Positions 27,425-36,554 of a DNA stretch of 64,000 nucleotides are shown piece after piece. This DNA comes from Pacificoceanicola sp049341065 (GTDB taxonomy: Bacteria; Pseudomonadota; Alphaproteobacteria; Rhodobacterales; Rhodobacteraceae): positions 62,001 through 126,000 of the forward strand of contig NZ_JBMPIX010000004.1 in NCBI RefSeq assembly GCF_049341065.1. Reading direction: 5' to 3'. Under the pieces are notes generated by a model. The model made no database searches and was not told where the DNA came from. It saw nothing but the letters and a program-made list of their open reading frames with translations. Each line of letters begins with the position of its first letter. The stretch's first letter is position 1. Made by a program: the position numbers and the translations under genes.

Positions 27425-27528
27425 TTGGCGCCACGGTAGAGGGCGCGGCGATGGGCGGATAGGGCCAGATTGGCAAACGGAATAGTGCCAAATTGCTGCG
27501 AGGCGCTGTGCCAATTCATGAATGCCAG
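27425..27528. promoter_or_regulatory. Cluster of TTGGC/GCCAA elements upstream of xsc
   Basis: In the 261-base gap before xsc there are several copies of one element: the palindrome TGGCGCCA at 27426-27433, the inverted pair TTGGCA-N10-TGCCAA at 27470-27491, another TGCCAA at 27509-27514 and TGCCAG at 27523-27528. They lie about 45-150 bases before the xsc ATG, where an activator such as a LysR- or GntR-type regulator would bind. A TATAAC sequence (minus strand, 27574-27579) could be a -10 box but has no matching -35. No regulator gene is adjacent. Confidence 0.4.
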
Positions 27529-27640
27529 TCGCCTTTCGAAAAATGACGACTGCGGCGGGAAAGATAGACTGATGTTATACCACATACACCGCGCGTCATC
27601 TGCCCAATGTCGATGCGTTCGCCGCAAACGGGCCGGACCG

Positions 27641-28810
27641 TTACTGGCGCTTGTCGGCGATCGCCTTGTGCAAAAGGCCAGAAGTCGTTTCGCCCCAAAT
27701 GTCCCAGTTCAGGCGGTCTTCGTATTCCTGCCGGGCGCTTTGGGTCAGGGTGATATAGGTTTCGGGCGCGTCCAAATACCGGACGATCTGCGCGGCGAAA
27801 GCCTCGGGGCCGGACCCCATCGGCAGGGCGTGGCCGTTAACTCCGTCCCGGATTGGCACGCCGCCAACCCGCAGGCACAAGGATGGCAGCCCAAATGCCG
27901 ACGCCTCGCAAAAGGCAAACCCGTAGGATTCGAACGAGGGCTGCACAAGGAAATGCGCACGGGCCAGCTCGGCGTTGAAGTCTGCAAGTTCAGCGGGAAC
28001 AGATTTGTCCAACTGCGGATGAATCGTGACCCATTCGTTGACGTGGAAGGACGGCGGCACACAGCCAATCACTGTCAGCCGGGCGTCGATGCCCTTCGCA
28101 CGCAAGGCCTGCATCGTGTCAAAGGCAATCGGGCCGCCCTTTGCGAACCAGTTGCGCCCGATCATCAGCAACTGCACAGGAGTCCCGCGGGAAATGTTGC
28201 GCGGCGCAGGAGTCTCGGGACGGTCGATATTCGCGCCCCAAGGCACCAGAACCGAACGCTCCGGTGCCATGCCATAGCGCGCCTCTGCTGCCAGTTTCAG
28301 CCATTCAGAAGGCCACAACAGCAGGTCCACCTTGCTGAGAACCGCGTTTTCCTGTCGTTCGACCCAGCCATCCAGAAGCGGACCAATGCTGAACAACCTT
28401 TTATGGGCCTGCCCGATCTCAGAGGTGCGATAGACCGTTTGCGTCGCGTCCGAGGAATAGGCAGTCACCATGCCACGCGGCACCCGCAAATGCGCCAAAG
28501 ACTGGAACGAATAGGCGGCGAACAGCACGTCATATTGACCCTTGGCCAGTTCGTCCTGAATGCCGCGCGCAATGATCCGGGACAGCGCCAGTTGGGCCCG
28601 CCAGCGCAGGCGCAGGTTTACCGACTCCGGCATGGCAGCAATCACCCGGCGCACCGCATCCATGCTGTGCCAGCCGGAGGACAGAACTGTCACCTCACCG
28701 GCATGGCTTTGCAACGCATCGAAAATGCGTGCATTCCCTCCGGAATAGAGGTTTCGATCCAGCGGAGACATATCGCAAAGATACGCAATCCGCAGCCTGT
28801 CCTTGACCAT
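27641..28810 (-). CDS. Glycosyltransferase, GT4-like
   Basis: A 389-residue cytoplasmic glycosyltransferase of the GT-B fold. The C-terminal nucleotide-sugar domain carries LLMIGRNWFAKGGPIAFDTMQAL and the retaining-GT4 EX7E-like region FESYGFAFCEASAFGLPSL. I placed the start at MVKDRLRIAYLCD, as the 17 codons before it lack family character. It is the first gene of the polysaccharide region, divergent from the Wzy-like polymerase, and the xsc promoter region lies behind it. Donor and acceptor sugars are unknown. Confidence 0.87.
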   Translation of the reverse strand: MVKDRLRIAYLCDMSPLDRNLYSGGNARIFDALQSHAGEVTVLSSGWHSMDAVRRVIAAMPESVNLRLRWRAQLALSRIIARGIQDELAKGQYDVLFAAYSFQSLAHLRVPRGMVTAYSSDATQTVYRTSEIGQAHKRLFSIGPLLDGWVERQENAVLSKVDLLLWPSEWLKLAAEARYGMAPERSVLVPWGANIDRPETPAPRNISRGTPVQLLMIGRNWFAKGGPIAFDTMQALRAKGIDARLTVIGCVPPSFHVNEWVTIHPQLDKSVPAELADFNAELARAHFLVQPSFESYGFAFCEASAFGLPSLCLRVGGVPIRDGVNGHALPMGSGPEAFAAQIVRYLDAPETYITLTQSARQEYEDRLNWDIWGETTSGLLHKAIADKRQ

Positions 28811-28975
28811 TGCCACCCCACGACTCGTACATTTGGAAAATTGCGCGCAAAATAAGGCCAAACTTGGGCACTGTTTCGCCGTTGCCGCAAAAGCCCCCCA
28901 ACGAGCCCTTGATCGTTTCTCATTCCTTGCTTTCGGCCCAATGTGGACGCGACATTGCCGCAGCCCGTTGCTAGG

Positions 28976-30418
28976 ATGACGGCACTCCGGCGCTATGCGT
29001 CATGGCAACCGAGGCGTTTGATGCCCAACCCGATAGCCTTTTTCGCGCTGGCCATTTGGCCGCTCGTCTCGGCGGTGCTGTTCATGCGCCTGCCGCGCGA
29101 CCGTGCGCTTATCTGGTCGTTGATGCTGGGTTACCTCTTCTTGCCGGAACCGCCTGCGGCTTTCGACCTGCCGCTGATGCCGCCGCTGAACAAACACAAC
29201 ATTCCGGCGCTGGCGGCCTTTGCGCTGATGCTTTGGCGCTATGGTCACAAGGGGCCTTTGTTGCCGGTGTCCTGGGTTGGGCGAGTGTTGATCCTGACCT
29301 TTGTCTTCTCCCCCATCATGACCGTCATGACCAACGAGGACCCGGTGTTCTTTGGGCAGGTTGGCCTGCCCGGTCTGGCGATGAAAGACGCGGTTGCGCT
29401 GATTGTTCAGCAGGCCTTGCTGGTGCTGCCCTTCCTTTTGGCCCGTCAGCACCTGGCGAACGGCGGCGCCCAGCGCGAACTTTTGGTGGCGCTGATGATC
29501 GGCGGGCTGGTCTATTCCCTGCTCATGCTGATCGAAATGCGCCTGTCGCCGCAGTTGAACCTGTGGGTGTACGGCTATTACCAGCACCTTTTCGGGCAAA
29601 GCATCCGCGCTGGCGGCTATCGCCCGGTGGTTTTTTTGTATCACGGGCTTTGGGTCGCCTTTTTCGTCATGACCTCCGGGGTGTCGGCATGGGCGCTTTG
29701 GCGGATGGATGACAAATGGAGCCGCGTGAAGCTGCTGGGCGCGGCGCTCTATCTGACGGCGATCATTTTCATGGCCAAGTCCTTGGGCGCCTTGATCTTT
29801 GCCGTCGCGCTGATCCCGGCAGTAGCATTTCTCAGCCGTCTTGCGCAGATCCGAATGGCGATTTTCATCGGCCTTCTGGCGGTCAGCTATCCGATGTTGA
29901 AAGGCGTCGATCTGATCCCCGAACAAAAGCTGCTGAACGCCATCGCCAGCATTGAGCCGGAACGGGCCCGGTCGCTCGACTTCCGCTTTGACAATGAGCA
30001 GACCTTGCTGGACCGGGCCTATATCAAACCAGTGTTTGGCTGGGGCAGCTGGGGGCGAAACCATATCCTTGATCCGGTCAGCGGCAATATCCTGACGGTA
30101 ACCGACGGGCGCTGGATCATCGTGATTGGCGTTTATGGCTGGGTGGGCTTTCTGGCCGAGTTCGGACTGCTTGTCTGGCCACTGATCCTGCTTTGGCGCG
30201 AATCCTTTGCGCACAGGGAAATCGCCGTTTCCCCCTTTGTTGCGCCTATCTCCCTGATCCTTGCGGTCAACATCTTTGACATGTTGCCCAACGCCACCCT
30301 GACGCCTTTGACATGGCTGATTGCCGGGGCGCTGACTGGCTATGCAGAACAATTGCGCGCCGAGCGGCTGAAACTGCAGCAGCATGTTTCGCGGCTGAAC
30401 TGGCAATCGGTGATGTAA
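28976..30418 (+). CDS. Wzy-like O-antigen/exopolysaccharide polymerase
   Basis: An integral membrane protein of about 480 residues with ten or more hydrophobic helices and one long periplasmic stretch (about residues 300-370 with YQHLFGQSIRAGGYRPV before it and GWGSWGRNHILDPVSG after it), the layout of Wzy polymerases and O-antigen ligases. It should join repeat units on the periplasmic side. The start is uncertain: GTG 28943, ATG 28976 and ATG 29021 are in frame; the last has CGAGG at good distance and gives MPNPIAFFALAIWP, which looks like a natural N-terminus. The next glycosyltransferase begins 3 bases after the stop. Confidence 0.75.
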   Translation: MTALRRYASWQPRRLMPNPIAFFALAIWPLVSAVLFMRLPRDRALIWSLMLGYLFLPEPPAAFDLPLMPPLNKHNIPALAAFALMLWRYGHKGPLLPVSWVGRVLILTFVFSPIMTVMTNEDPVFFGQVGLPGLAMKDAVALIVQQALLVLPFLLARQHLANGGAQRELLVALMIGGLVYSLLMLIEMRLSPQLNLWVYGYYQHLFGQSIRAGGYRPVVFLYHGLWVAFFVMTSGVSAWALWRMDDKWSRVKLLGAALYLTAIIFMAKSLGALIFAVALIPAVAFLSRLAQIRMAIFIGLLAVSYPMLKGVDLIPEQKLLNAIASIEPERARSLDFRFDNEQTLLDRAYIKPVFGWGSWGRNHILDPVSGNILTVTDGRWIIVIGVYGWVGFLAEFGLLVWPLILLWRESFAHREIAVSPFVAPISLILAVNIFDMLPNATLTPLTWLIAGALTGYAEQLRAERLKLQQHVSRLNWQSVM

Positions 30419-30421
30419 TCC

Positions 30422-31720
30422 ATGAGCACAGGCAAAAGACTGCGCGTGCTGGCCATTGCCGAGGCGGCAAATCCGGAATGGGTCAGCGTGCCTTTGGTCG
30501 GTTGGTCTCTGGCCACGGCGCTGCGCGACGTGGCTGACGTGCACATCGTCACCCAAGTCCGCAACCGCGAGGCGTTCCTGCGTGCCGGTCTGCGCGAGGG
30601 GGCGGATTTCACCGCCATCGATTCCGAGAGCTTCGCCCGCCCGATGTGGAAACTGGCCGAGCTTTTGCGCATGGGCGACGGCAAGGGCTGGACCATGGTG
30701 CAGGCGATCAACGCCCTGAGCTATCCGCATTTCGAAAGGCTGGTCTGGAAGCAATTCGGGACCAACATCCAAGGTGGCGCTTATGACATCGTGCACCGGA
30801 TCACCCCCCTGTCGCCGACGATATCGTCGTCGCTGGCGGGAAAATGCGCGCGCGCCAACGTGCCGTTTGTGCTCGGTCCGCTCAATGGCGGCGTGCCCTG
30901 GCCTCAAGGGTTCGAAGCCGAGCGGCGCGCCGAAAAGGAATGGCTGAGCTACATTCGGTCTGCCTACAAACTGCTGCCCGGCCGCGGGGCAACACTGCGC
31001 CATGCCTCGGCGATCCTTGCCGGGTCGCGGCACACCGCCAAAGAAGTCTCCGCAGGCGTGGCCGACAAGGTGATCTATCTGCCCGAAAACGGGATTGACC
31101 CGGCGCGGTTCAACCGTGCAGCCGCGCCAGGCGGCCCACTGCGCGGCGCTTTCGTCGGGCGTCTGGTTCCCTACAAGGGGCCGGACATGTTGATCGAAGC
31201 CGCCATGCCCCTGCTTCAGAGCGGACAGCTCAAGCTTGAGATCATCGGCGATGGACCGATGATGTCTGCCTTGCTGGAACAGGCCAAGGGGCTTGAGGGC
31301 GTGTCTTTCCACGGCTGGAAACCCCATGATGAGGTGCAGGATATTCTCGCCTCGTGCCACCTGCTGACCTTCCCCTCGATCCGGGAATTCGGCGGCGGGG
31401 TGGTGCTTGAAGCAATGGCCTTGGGCGTGGTCCCATTGGTCGTCGATTACGCCGGTCCCGGCGAATTGGTTGGGCCGAGTGTCGGCCTGAAGGTTCGCTG
31501 CGGAACACGGGCCGAGATCACGCGCGACTTCGCAGCGGCGCTGACGGCGCTTGCCGACGATCCCTCGGGCCTGCCCGCCATGTCACAAGCTGCGCGAGAC
31601 CGGGTGCAAAGCCACTTTCTTTGGAGCCAGAAGGCCCGGCAGATCGCGCAGGTCTATGACTGGGTTCTGGCGGGCCGCTCAACGCCAAAACCTGATTTTT
31701 TCGGAATGTCTGAGCCATGA
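30422..31720 (+). CDS. Glycosyltransferase, GT4
   Basis: A 432-residue retaining glycosyltransferase. The C-terminal domain is typical: GAFVGRLVPYKGPDMLIEAA, LEIIGDGPMM, the GT4 Glu pair in SIREFGGGVVLEAMALGVVPLVVDY. The N-terminal half has the acceptor-side domain (VLGPLNGGVPWPQGFEAERRAE), seen in enzymes of exopolysaccharide clusters. It is coupled to the polymerase gene and overlaps the following DUF1697 gene by 4 bases. Confidence 0.9.
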   Translation: MSTGKRLRVLAIAEAANPEWVSVPLVGWSLATALRDVADVHIVTQVRNREAFLRAGLREGADFTAIDSESFARPMWKLAELLRMGDGKGWTMVQAINALSYPHFERLVWKQFGTNIQGGAYDIVHRITPLSPTISSSLAGKCARANVPFVLGPLNGGVPWPQGFEAERRAEKEWLSYIRSAYKLLPGRGATLRHASAILAGSRHTAKEVSAGVADKVIYLPENGIDPARFNRAAAPGGPLRGAFVGRLVPYKGPDMLIEAAMPLLQSGQLKLEIIGDGPMMSALLEQAKGLEGVSFHGWKPHDEVQDILASCHLLTFPSIREFGGGVVLEAMALGVVPLVVDYAGPGELVGPSVGLKVRCGTRAEITRDFAAALTALADDPSGLPAMSQAARDRVQSHFLWSQKARQIAQVYDWVLAGRSTPKPDFFGMSEP

Positions 31721-32223
31721 CCCGCTTTTGCGCCCTTTTGCGCGCCGTGAACGTGGGCGGCACGGGCAAACTGCCAATGGCCGATCTGCGCGCCATGTGC
31801 ACCGATCTGGGCTTTGCTGACGTGCAGACCTATATCGCCAGCGGCAACGTGGTTTTCAGCAGCGATGCGGCGGCGGACGCCGTGAAATCGGCGCTTGAGG
31901 CGCGGTTGGAAAGCTACGCAGGCCAGTCCATGCCGGTGATGCTGCGCGATGCGGATCAGATGCGAGCGGTTCTGGACGCGATACCATTTGCGGGTGCCGA
32001 TCCGAAACAAGTCGTGGTGCTGTTTCTTGACACAGCGCCCGGCCCGAATGCGCTTGAGGCCCGTCATCAAAAGGACGAAGTCCTGCGGGCAGGCGCACGC
32101 GAAGTCTATGTCTATTATCCAAGCGGTATGGGGTCTTCGAAACTCACCTATCCCGCGATGAAACTGGGCACAGCGCGCAATCTCAATACCCTGCGCAAAC
32201 TGGTGGACTTGCTTCACGCCTGA
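31717..32223 (+). CDS. DUF1697 family protein
   Basis: A 168-residue soluble protein that matches DUF1697 over its whole length: ALLRAVNVGGTGKLPMADLRAM at the start, VQTYIASGNVVFSS, and the C-terminal KLGTARNLNTLRKL. The family is widespread and of unknown function; it is not a known polysaccharide enzyme. It overlaps the glycosyltransferase by 4 bases (ATGA) and, at its end, the acetyltransferase on the other strand by 10 bases. Confidence 0.9.
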   Translation: MTRFCALLRAVNVGGTGKLPMADLRAMCTDLGFADVQTYIASGNVVFSSDAAADAVKSALEARLESYAGQSMPVMLRDADQMRAVLDAIPFAGADPKQVVVLFLDTAPGPNALEARHQKDEVLRAGAREVYVYYPSGMGSSKLTYPAMKLGTARNLNTLRKLVDLLHA

Positions 32224-32705
32224 GAGATCACCCTCGCCGGTATGCCAGCCACCGTGGCGCCAGCAGGTACGTCTTTGGTGACAACCGCATTCGCCCCGAT
32301 CACCGCGTGATCACCGACCGTCAAGGGACCAATCAGCTTGGCCCCGGCGCCGATATCCACGTGACCGCCCAAAACCACTGCCCCGGCAAGGGTGACTTGA
32401 TGGAATATCATGCAATTCACCCCAATCTTGGCGTCAGGATGGATGATGATGCCGGTCGGATGGGTCAACCGCAGCCCGCCACCGATTTCCGTGTTCAGGT
32501 GAATTTCGGACTGGCAGATTGTCGACCAGAAAAGATGGTTCAGTGCCCAGTATTTGGAGTACAGCCGCGCGACGACACCGCCGTTCGCCCGGGCCGCTTG
32601 ATACCTCCGCAGCGCACGCATCAGCTTTTGCCCCGGATCCCAATACCGACCGATGGACTCGCGGCTCCAATCCGGGGTCTGCGCCGATATCTGATTGCCT
32701 GTCAT
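32214..32705 (-). CDS. Left-handed beta-helix O-acetyltransferase (serine acetyltransferase-like)
   Basis: A 163-residue protein with a C-terminal hexapeptide-repeat domain (GIIIHPDAKIGVNCMIFHQVTLAG, IGAGAKLIGPLTVGDHAVIGANAVV). The His in IFHQ and the end AGIPARVI are typical of the CysE/colanic-acid O-acetyltransferase group. Within this cluster it is more likely to acetylate a sugar or lipid-linked intermediate than serine. The ATG at 32705 is preferred to a TTG nine bases upstream. It stands alone on its strand, divergent from the acyltransferase gene. Confidence 0.83.
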   Translation of the reverse strand: MTGNQISAQTPDWSRESIGRYWDPGQKLMRALRRYQAARANGGVVARLYSKYWALNHLFWSTICQSEIHLNTEIGGGLRLTHPTGIIIHPDAKIGVNCMIFHQVTLAGAVVLGGHVDIGAGAKLIGPLTVGDHAVIGANAVVTKDVPAGATVAGIPARVISQA

Positions 32706-32899
32706 GTTGCCCAACCTTCGGCCCGTTAAACGCCCAATTCAGGTCAAGATTTGGGCCATACTTGACGCTATGGCAACACTTACCCGGCCGAAGGGGCGCG
32801 GAGCGCTTGACTTGGGCGCGACTGATCCTGTTATTGACCGCACCATCGGGTGGGGGTCCGAAACGTAAGACTAGCCGGCGAACCCGGGAGGAAGGCGCA

Positions 32900-32941
32900 A
32901 TGACGGCCCCGCACGTGACAAAACCGCAGGTTCTTGGGTGA
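32900..32941 (+). CDS. Possible 13-codon leader ORF coupled to the acyltransferase
   Basis: An ATG with an excellent ribosome-binding site (GGAGG 8 bases upstream) opens a 13-residue peptide (MTAPHVTKPQVLG). Its TGA overlaps the GTG start of the acyltransferase (GTGA), which itself has no ribosome-binding site outside this ORF. The arrangement suggests translational coupling. A sequencing or real frameshift that would fuse the two parts is the alternative explanation. Confidence 0.45.
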   Translation: MTAPHVTKPQVLG

Positions 32942-34992
32942 GCAATCCCCGCAACCAGACTTTGCCATATCGCGGCGACATCGACGGGCTGCGCGCCGTC
33001 GCAGTGCTGTCGGTGGTGCTGTATCACTTTGGTCTGCCCCTGCAGGGCGGCTTTGTCGGTGTTGATATCTTCTTTGTCATCTCCGGCTTCTTGATCGGCG
33101 GCATCCTTTGGCGCGAATACGATCAGACGGGCACGCTATGGTTGCGCCATTTCTACGTTCGCCGTTTTCGCCGCCTTGCGCCCGCATTCTTCGTTATGGC
33201 CATCGTGACGACCTTGCTGGGTTGGGCGCTTTTACTGCCTTTCGAGTTCCGTGAATATGGCAAGACGCTGATCTCGGCGACGGTCTATCTGTCGAACGTG
33301 CTGTTCTTCCGCAGCGCCGGGTATTTTGACGCCGCGTCCGAAAGCAAACCTTTGCTGCACACCTGGTCGCTGGCCGTGGAAGAACAGTTCTATATCTTCC
33401 TGCCGTTGCTGATCCTGTTTCTGGCCCGCTGGCGCTGGGGGGTTCTGGGGGCGATTGTCGCCGCTTGGGGCTTGTCGCTTGCCGGATGCATCCTTTTGAC
33501 ACCGGGTTTTTCCACGGCCACCTTCTATCTTTTCCCTTTTCGCGCGTGGGAATTGCTGACTGGCGTGTTGCTGGCGATCTGGGGGTACGAGACAGGGCGC
33601 CAGTGGCGCGGCTGGGCGGTGCTGTCGTGGTTGGGCATGGCGCTGATCTTGGTGGCGATCGTGTTTATCCCGGCGGGTCCGCTTTTCCCCGGAATTCTGG
33701 CTATCGTACCGGTACTCGGCTCGGTCTTGATCTTGGCCAATGGGTTGAACAGAAACCCGGTGAACCAACTGTTGTGCAACCGCTATGCGGTCTTCTTCGG
33801 GGCGATCTCATATTCGTTGTACCTATGGCACTGGCCGATCTTCACCCTGTCCACCTACCTGAGGGATGGCTACGCAAACCTGCTCGAGGCACTGCTCTGG
33901 ATGGCGCTTTCCGTGGGGCTTGGCTGGGCGTCGTGGCGTTTTGTCGAAAACCCGGTACGACGCGCAGCGAAATTGCCGGGGGGCGTCGTTCTGAGCGGTT
34001 CCGCGCTGGCCTCGGCCATATTGCTTGGGCTGGGCGGCTGGCTTTTTGTCAACGACGGCATGCCCGGGCGATTTGGCCCCAAGGCACAGGTGCATATCGC
34101 CGCCTCAGGAGATTTCCTGCAGGATTGGAGCCGCTGTTATATCGCCGACACCCTGCCGCTGGATGGGCTTGAGGTTTGCCCCATCGGACCGGACGGGCCG
34201 CCAAAGGTGCTGGTTTGGGGCGATAGCCATGTACGCGCCTTCAAGGAAGGGCTGGATCTGGCGGCAAAAGAAACCGGTGTACCGGGGATGATCATCTGGC
34301 GCGCGGGCTGCCCGCCGCTGTTCCATATCCGCAAAGTCGAATCCGCCGCCACGCAGGCACAGGACACCGCCTGCACGCAGGCCAACAAACAGATCGAGCA
34401 AAGCTTTGGTCGCCTCCCGGCCCTCGACAGCATCTTGCTGATTGGCCGTTGGAGCTATTATGCCAGCGGCATGGGTGTTGGCTTGGATGCTGAGAACACG
34501 ATTACCCTGCACCCAACCGATGCGCCGGAACTGGTCGGCCATAAACAGGCCAAGCTTCTTGCGGTCACGGCGAACGACACGGTACGTGCACTTGGCCGTT
34601 GGGCGCCTCGTCTATTTGTCATGCGACAACCGCCCGAAATCCCGAATTACGACAGCCGCAAGGCCGCGCGCGAGGCCACGCATGCGGGTTGGCCCCTGGC
34701 GGCCAGGCCAATGACCCAAGGTGCTGTGTCGCGGGATGCACTGGCACTGCGCGCCTCATTGGCGGATGCGCCTTGGGTGCCTTTGGCCGAGACCGGGCAA
34801 ATCGATTATATCGACAGTTGGCCGAAATTTTGTGATGCCAAGACCTGCTCCGCCGTTATTGAGGGCGTCGGGCAATACTTTGACAACAACCACATCACCA
34901 ACAGCGCCGCTTTGCGGGTGCGTGATCTGTTCCAACCGATCTTTGCGCAAAGTTCCCGGAAGACCGCGCTGACGGATGACCTCGGGCAATGA
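32938..34992 (+). CDS. OafA-like acyltransferase with SGNH domain
   Basis: A 684-residue membrane enzyme that O-acylates surface sugars. Residues about 1-350 form the acyltransferase-3 domain with ten or so helices; the family opening is RGDIDGLRAVAVLSVVLYHFG and the loop AVEEQFY is present. Residues about 380-684 form the periplasmic SGNH domain: VLVWGDSHVRAF supplies the Ser block and DNNHITNSAA the Asp-x-x-His block. Together they would take an acyl group across the membrane and put it on a periplasmic polysaccharide. The start is GTG, reached through a short coupled leader ORF. It overlaps the GMC gene by 4 bases. Confidence 0.9.
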   Translation: MSNPRNQTLPYRGDIDGLRAVAVLSVVLYHFGLPLQGGFVGVDIFFVISGFLIGGILWREYDQTGTLWLRHFYVRRFRRLAPAFFVMAIVTTLLGWALLLPFEFREYGKTLISATVYLSNVLFFRSAGYFDAASESKPLLHTWSLAVEEQFYIFLPLLILFLARWRWGVLGAIVAAWGLSLAGCILLTPGFSTATFYLFPFRAWELLTGVLLAIWGYETGRQWRGWAVLSWLGMALILVAIVFIPAGPLFPGILAIVPVLGSVLILANGLNRNPVNQLLCNRYAVFFGAISYSLYLWHWPIFTLSTYLRDGYANLLEALLWMALSVGLGWASWRFVENPVRRAAKLPGGVVLSGSALASAILLGLGGWLFVNDGMPGRFGPKAQVHIAASGDFLQDWSRCYIADTLPLDGLEVCPIGPDGPPKVLVWGDSHVRAFKEGLDLAAKETGVPGMIIWRAGCPPLFHIRKVESAATQAQDTACTQANKQIEQSFGRLPALDSILLIGRWSYYASGMGVGLDAENTITLHPTDAPELVGHKQAKLLAVTANDTVRALGRWAPRLFVMRQPPEIPNYDSRKAAREATHAGWPLAARPMTQGAVSRDALALRASLADAPWVPLAETGQIDYIDSWPKFCDAKTCSAVIEGVGQYFDNNHITNSAALRVRDLFQPIFAQSSRKTALTDDLGQ

Positions 34993-36554
34993 CCCACCCG
35001 GCCTCGGACACCGATTGGGATGCGATTGTCATCGGCACCGGTATCGGCGGCGGAACGATTGGACGCGCTTTGGCGGAAGCCGGGCAAAAAGTGCTGTTCC
35101 TTGAACAAGGCTCCGAAGGTTATCGCAGCGAAACCAACGGTATGTCCGAGGTCTTCGTCCCCGAGGCGCGCCTGACCAGAGGTCTTTGGCCTGAACCTTT
35201 GCACGTCACACTGAACGGCAAGGAAACCGCATTCTATGCGCCCTTGGGCGCGGGTCTTGGCGGCTCATCTGCCTTTTATGCGGCAACTCTTGAGCGCCCC
35301 GAACGACACGATCTTGAGGATTCGTCCCAGCGACCGCATCCCACCGGCGGCTGGCCTGTGGGCTTTGATGAGATGCAGAACTGGTACGCCAAGGCCGCGC
35401 GCATGTTCCGTGTGTATGGCACCTCTGACCCACTGTCACTTGAGCCGCCTTTGCCATTGCGTCCGCCGCCCGGGCTTACGCGGACAGAACAGCTATTGAT
35501 GGACAGCCTGACGGAAGCCGGGCTGCAGCCCTATCACACCAATACCGCGATCGAACGGGTTGACGGCTGCCTGAACTGTCTTGGTACGAAATGCCCCAAG
35601 CGTTGCAAGATGGATGGGCGATCCGCCGGGGTTGAACCCGCGCTGGAAACGGCGAACGCCCACCTGATCAGCCGCGCCAAGGTCACCCGGCTGGCCACCA
35701 ACGGCGACGAGATCGCCCATGTCGAGACGCAGATCGAAGGGGAGACACACCGTTTTTCCGCCCGGCGCTATATTCTGGCGGGCGGCGCGCTTGGGTCGGC
35801 CAAGCTGTTGCTGGCATCGGCAAATGATGGCTGGCCAACCGGGCTGGCCAACCGTTCGGGTCTTGTGGGGCGGAACCTGATGTTTCACCTGAACGAGATG
35901 TTTGCCCTCTGGCCCAAGCGCGGCGGCCACGACGACGGCGCGACCAAGGCGATTTCCCTGCGCGACCTTTACCATGGCGACGCGCGGTTCGGCACAGTTC
36001 AGGCGATGGGCATTCGTGCGTCTTATGGCGAGATCGTGCATTATCTGAACCTGATACTGGCCCGCACCGCGCTGGCCCGGATCCCCGGCGCAGGTCAACT
36101 GACCCGGCTGCCTGCCGCCATCGCCGCGCAGCTTTTTGGACATGCCCAGATCTTTGTCGGGTTGATGGAGGATCTGCCCTACGAGGCAAACCGCCTGACC
36201 TATGACCCCGCCCGGCCAGACCGCCTTTCGGTCACCTATGATTTTGCACCCGAACTGCTGAGTCGTCGCCGCGCTTTTCGTCAGGCCATCCGGCGCGCCT
36301 TTCGCGGTCATCGCCGGATGTTCCTTGGGATCAGCCCCGAGCTGAATTATGGCCACCCCTGTGGCACGCTGCGTTTTGGCGACGACCCGGCGCGCTCGGT
36401 CTTGCGCCCCGACTGCCGCAGCCATGATGTACGCAACCTTTGGGTCACGGATGCCTCGTTCATGCCAACTTCGCTTGGGGTGAACCCGTCGCTGACCATC
36501 GCCGCCAACGCCTTGCGCGTGGCCGATATCTTGACGCGCGAGGGCCAGTCATGA
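34989..36554 (+). CDS. GMC family FAD-dependent oxidoreductase
   Basis: A 521-residue flavoenzyme. The N-terminal dinucleotide motif is VIGTGIGGGTIGRALAEAG followed by LEQGSE; the substrate-domain motif is GAGLGGSSAFYAATL; the C-terminal GMC_oxred_C region holds GHPCGTLRFGDDP and NLWVTDASFMPTSLGVNPSLTIAANALR with the catalytic His-Asn pair region. A four-Cys element (GCLNCLGTKCPKRCK) resembles the one found in many bacterial GMC proteins. It would oxidise an alcohol group, perhaps on a sugar or lipid made by this cluster. It overlaps both neighbours by 4 bases. Confidence 0.88.
   Translation: MTHPASDTDWDAIVIGTGIGGGTIGRALAEAGQKVLFLEQGSEGYRSETNGMSEVFVPEARLTRGLWPEPLHVTLNGKETAFYAPLGAGLGGSSAFYAATLERPERHDLEDSSQRPHPTGGWPVGFDEMQNWYAKAARMFRVYGTSDPLSLEPPLPLRPPPGLTRTEQLLMDSLTEAGLQPYHTNTAIERVDGCLNCLGTKCPKRCKMDGRSAGVEPALETANAHLISRAKVTRLATNGDEIAHVETQIEGETHRFSARRYILAGGALGSAKLLLASANDGWPTGLANRSGLVGRNLMFHLNEMFALWPKRGGHDDGATKAISLRDLYHGDARFGTVQAMGIRASYGEIVHYLNLILARTALARIPGAGQLTRLPAAIAAQLFGHAQIFVGLMEDLPYEANRLTYDPARPDRLSVTYDFAPELLSRRRAFRQAIRRAFRGHRRMFLGISPELNYGHPCGTLRFGDDPARSVLRPDCRSHDVRNLWVTDASFMPTSLGVNPSLTIAANALRVADILTREGQS

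Noticed and set aside
29000..31360. A 786-codon open frame on the minus strand opposite the Wzy-like and GT4 genes
   Set aside because: It mirrors two convincing genes in a GC-rich genome, is rich in Gln, His and Arg, and shows no domain. It is a frame shadow.
34989..36554. The four-Cys element of the GMC oxidoreductase as an unusual metal site
   Set aside because: Similar Cys-rich segments occur in many bacterial GMC proteins, so it is not special to this one.
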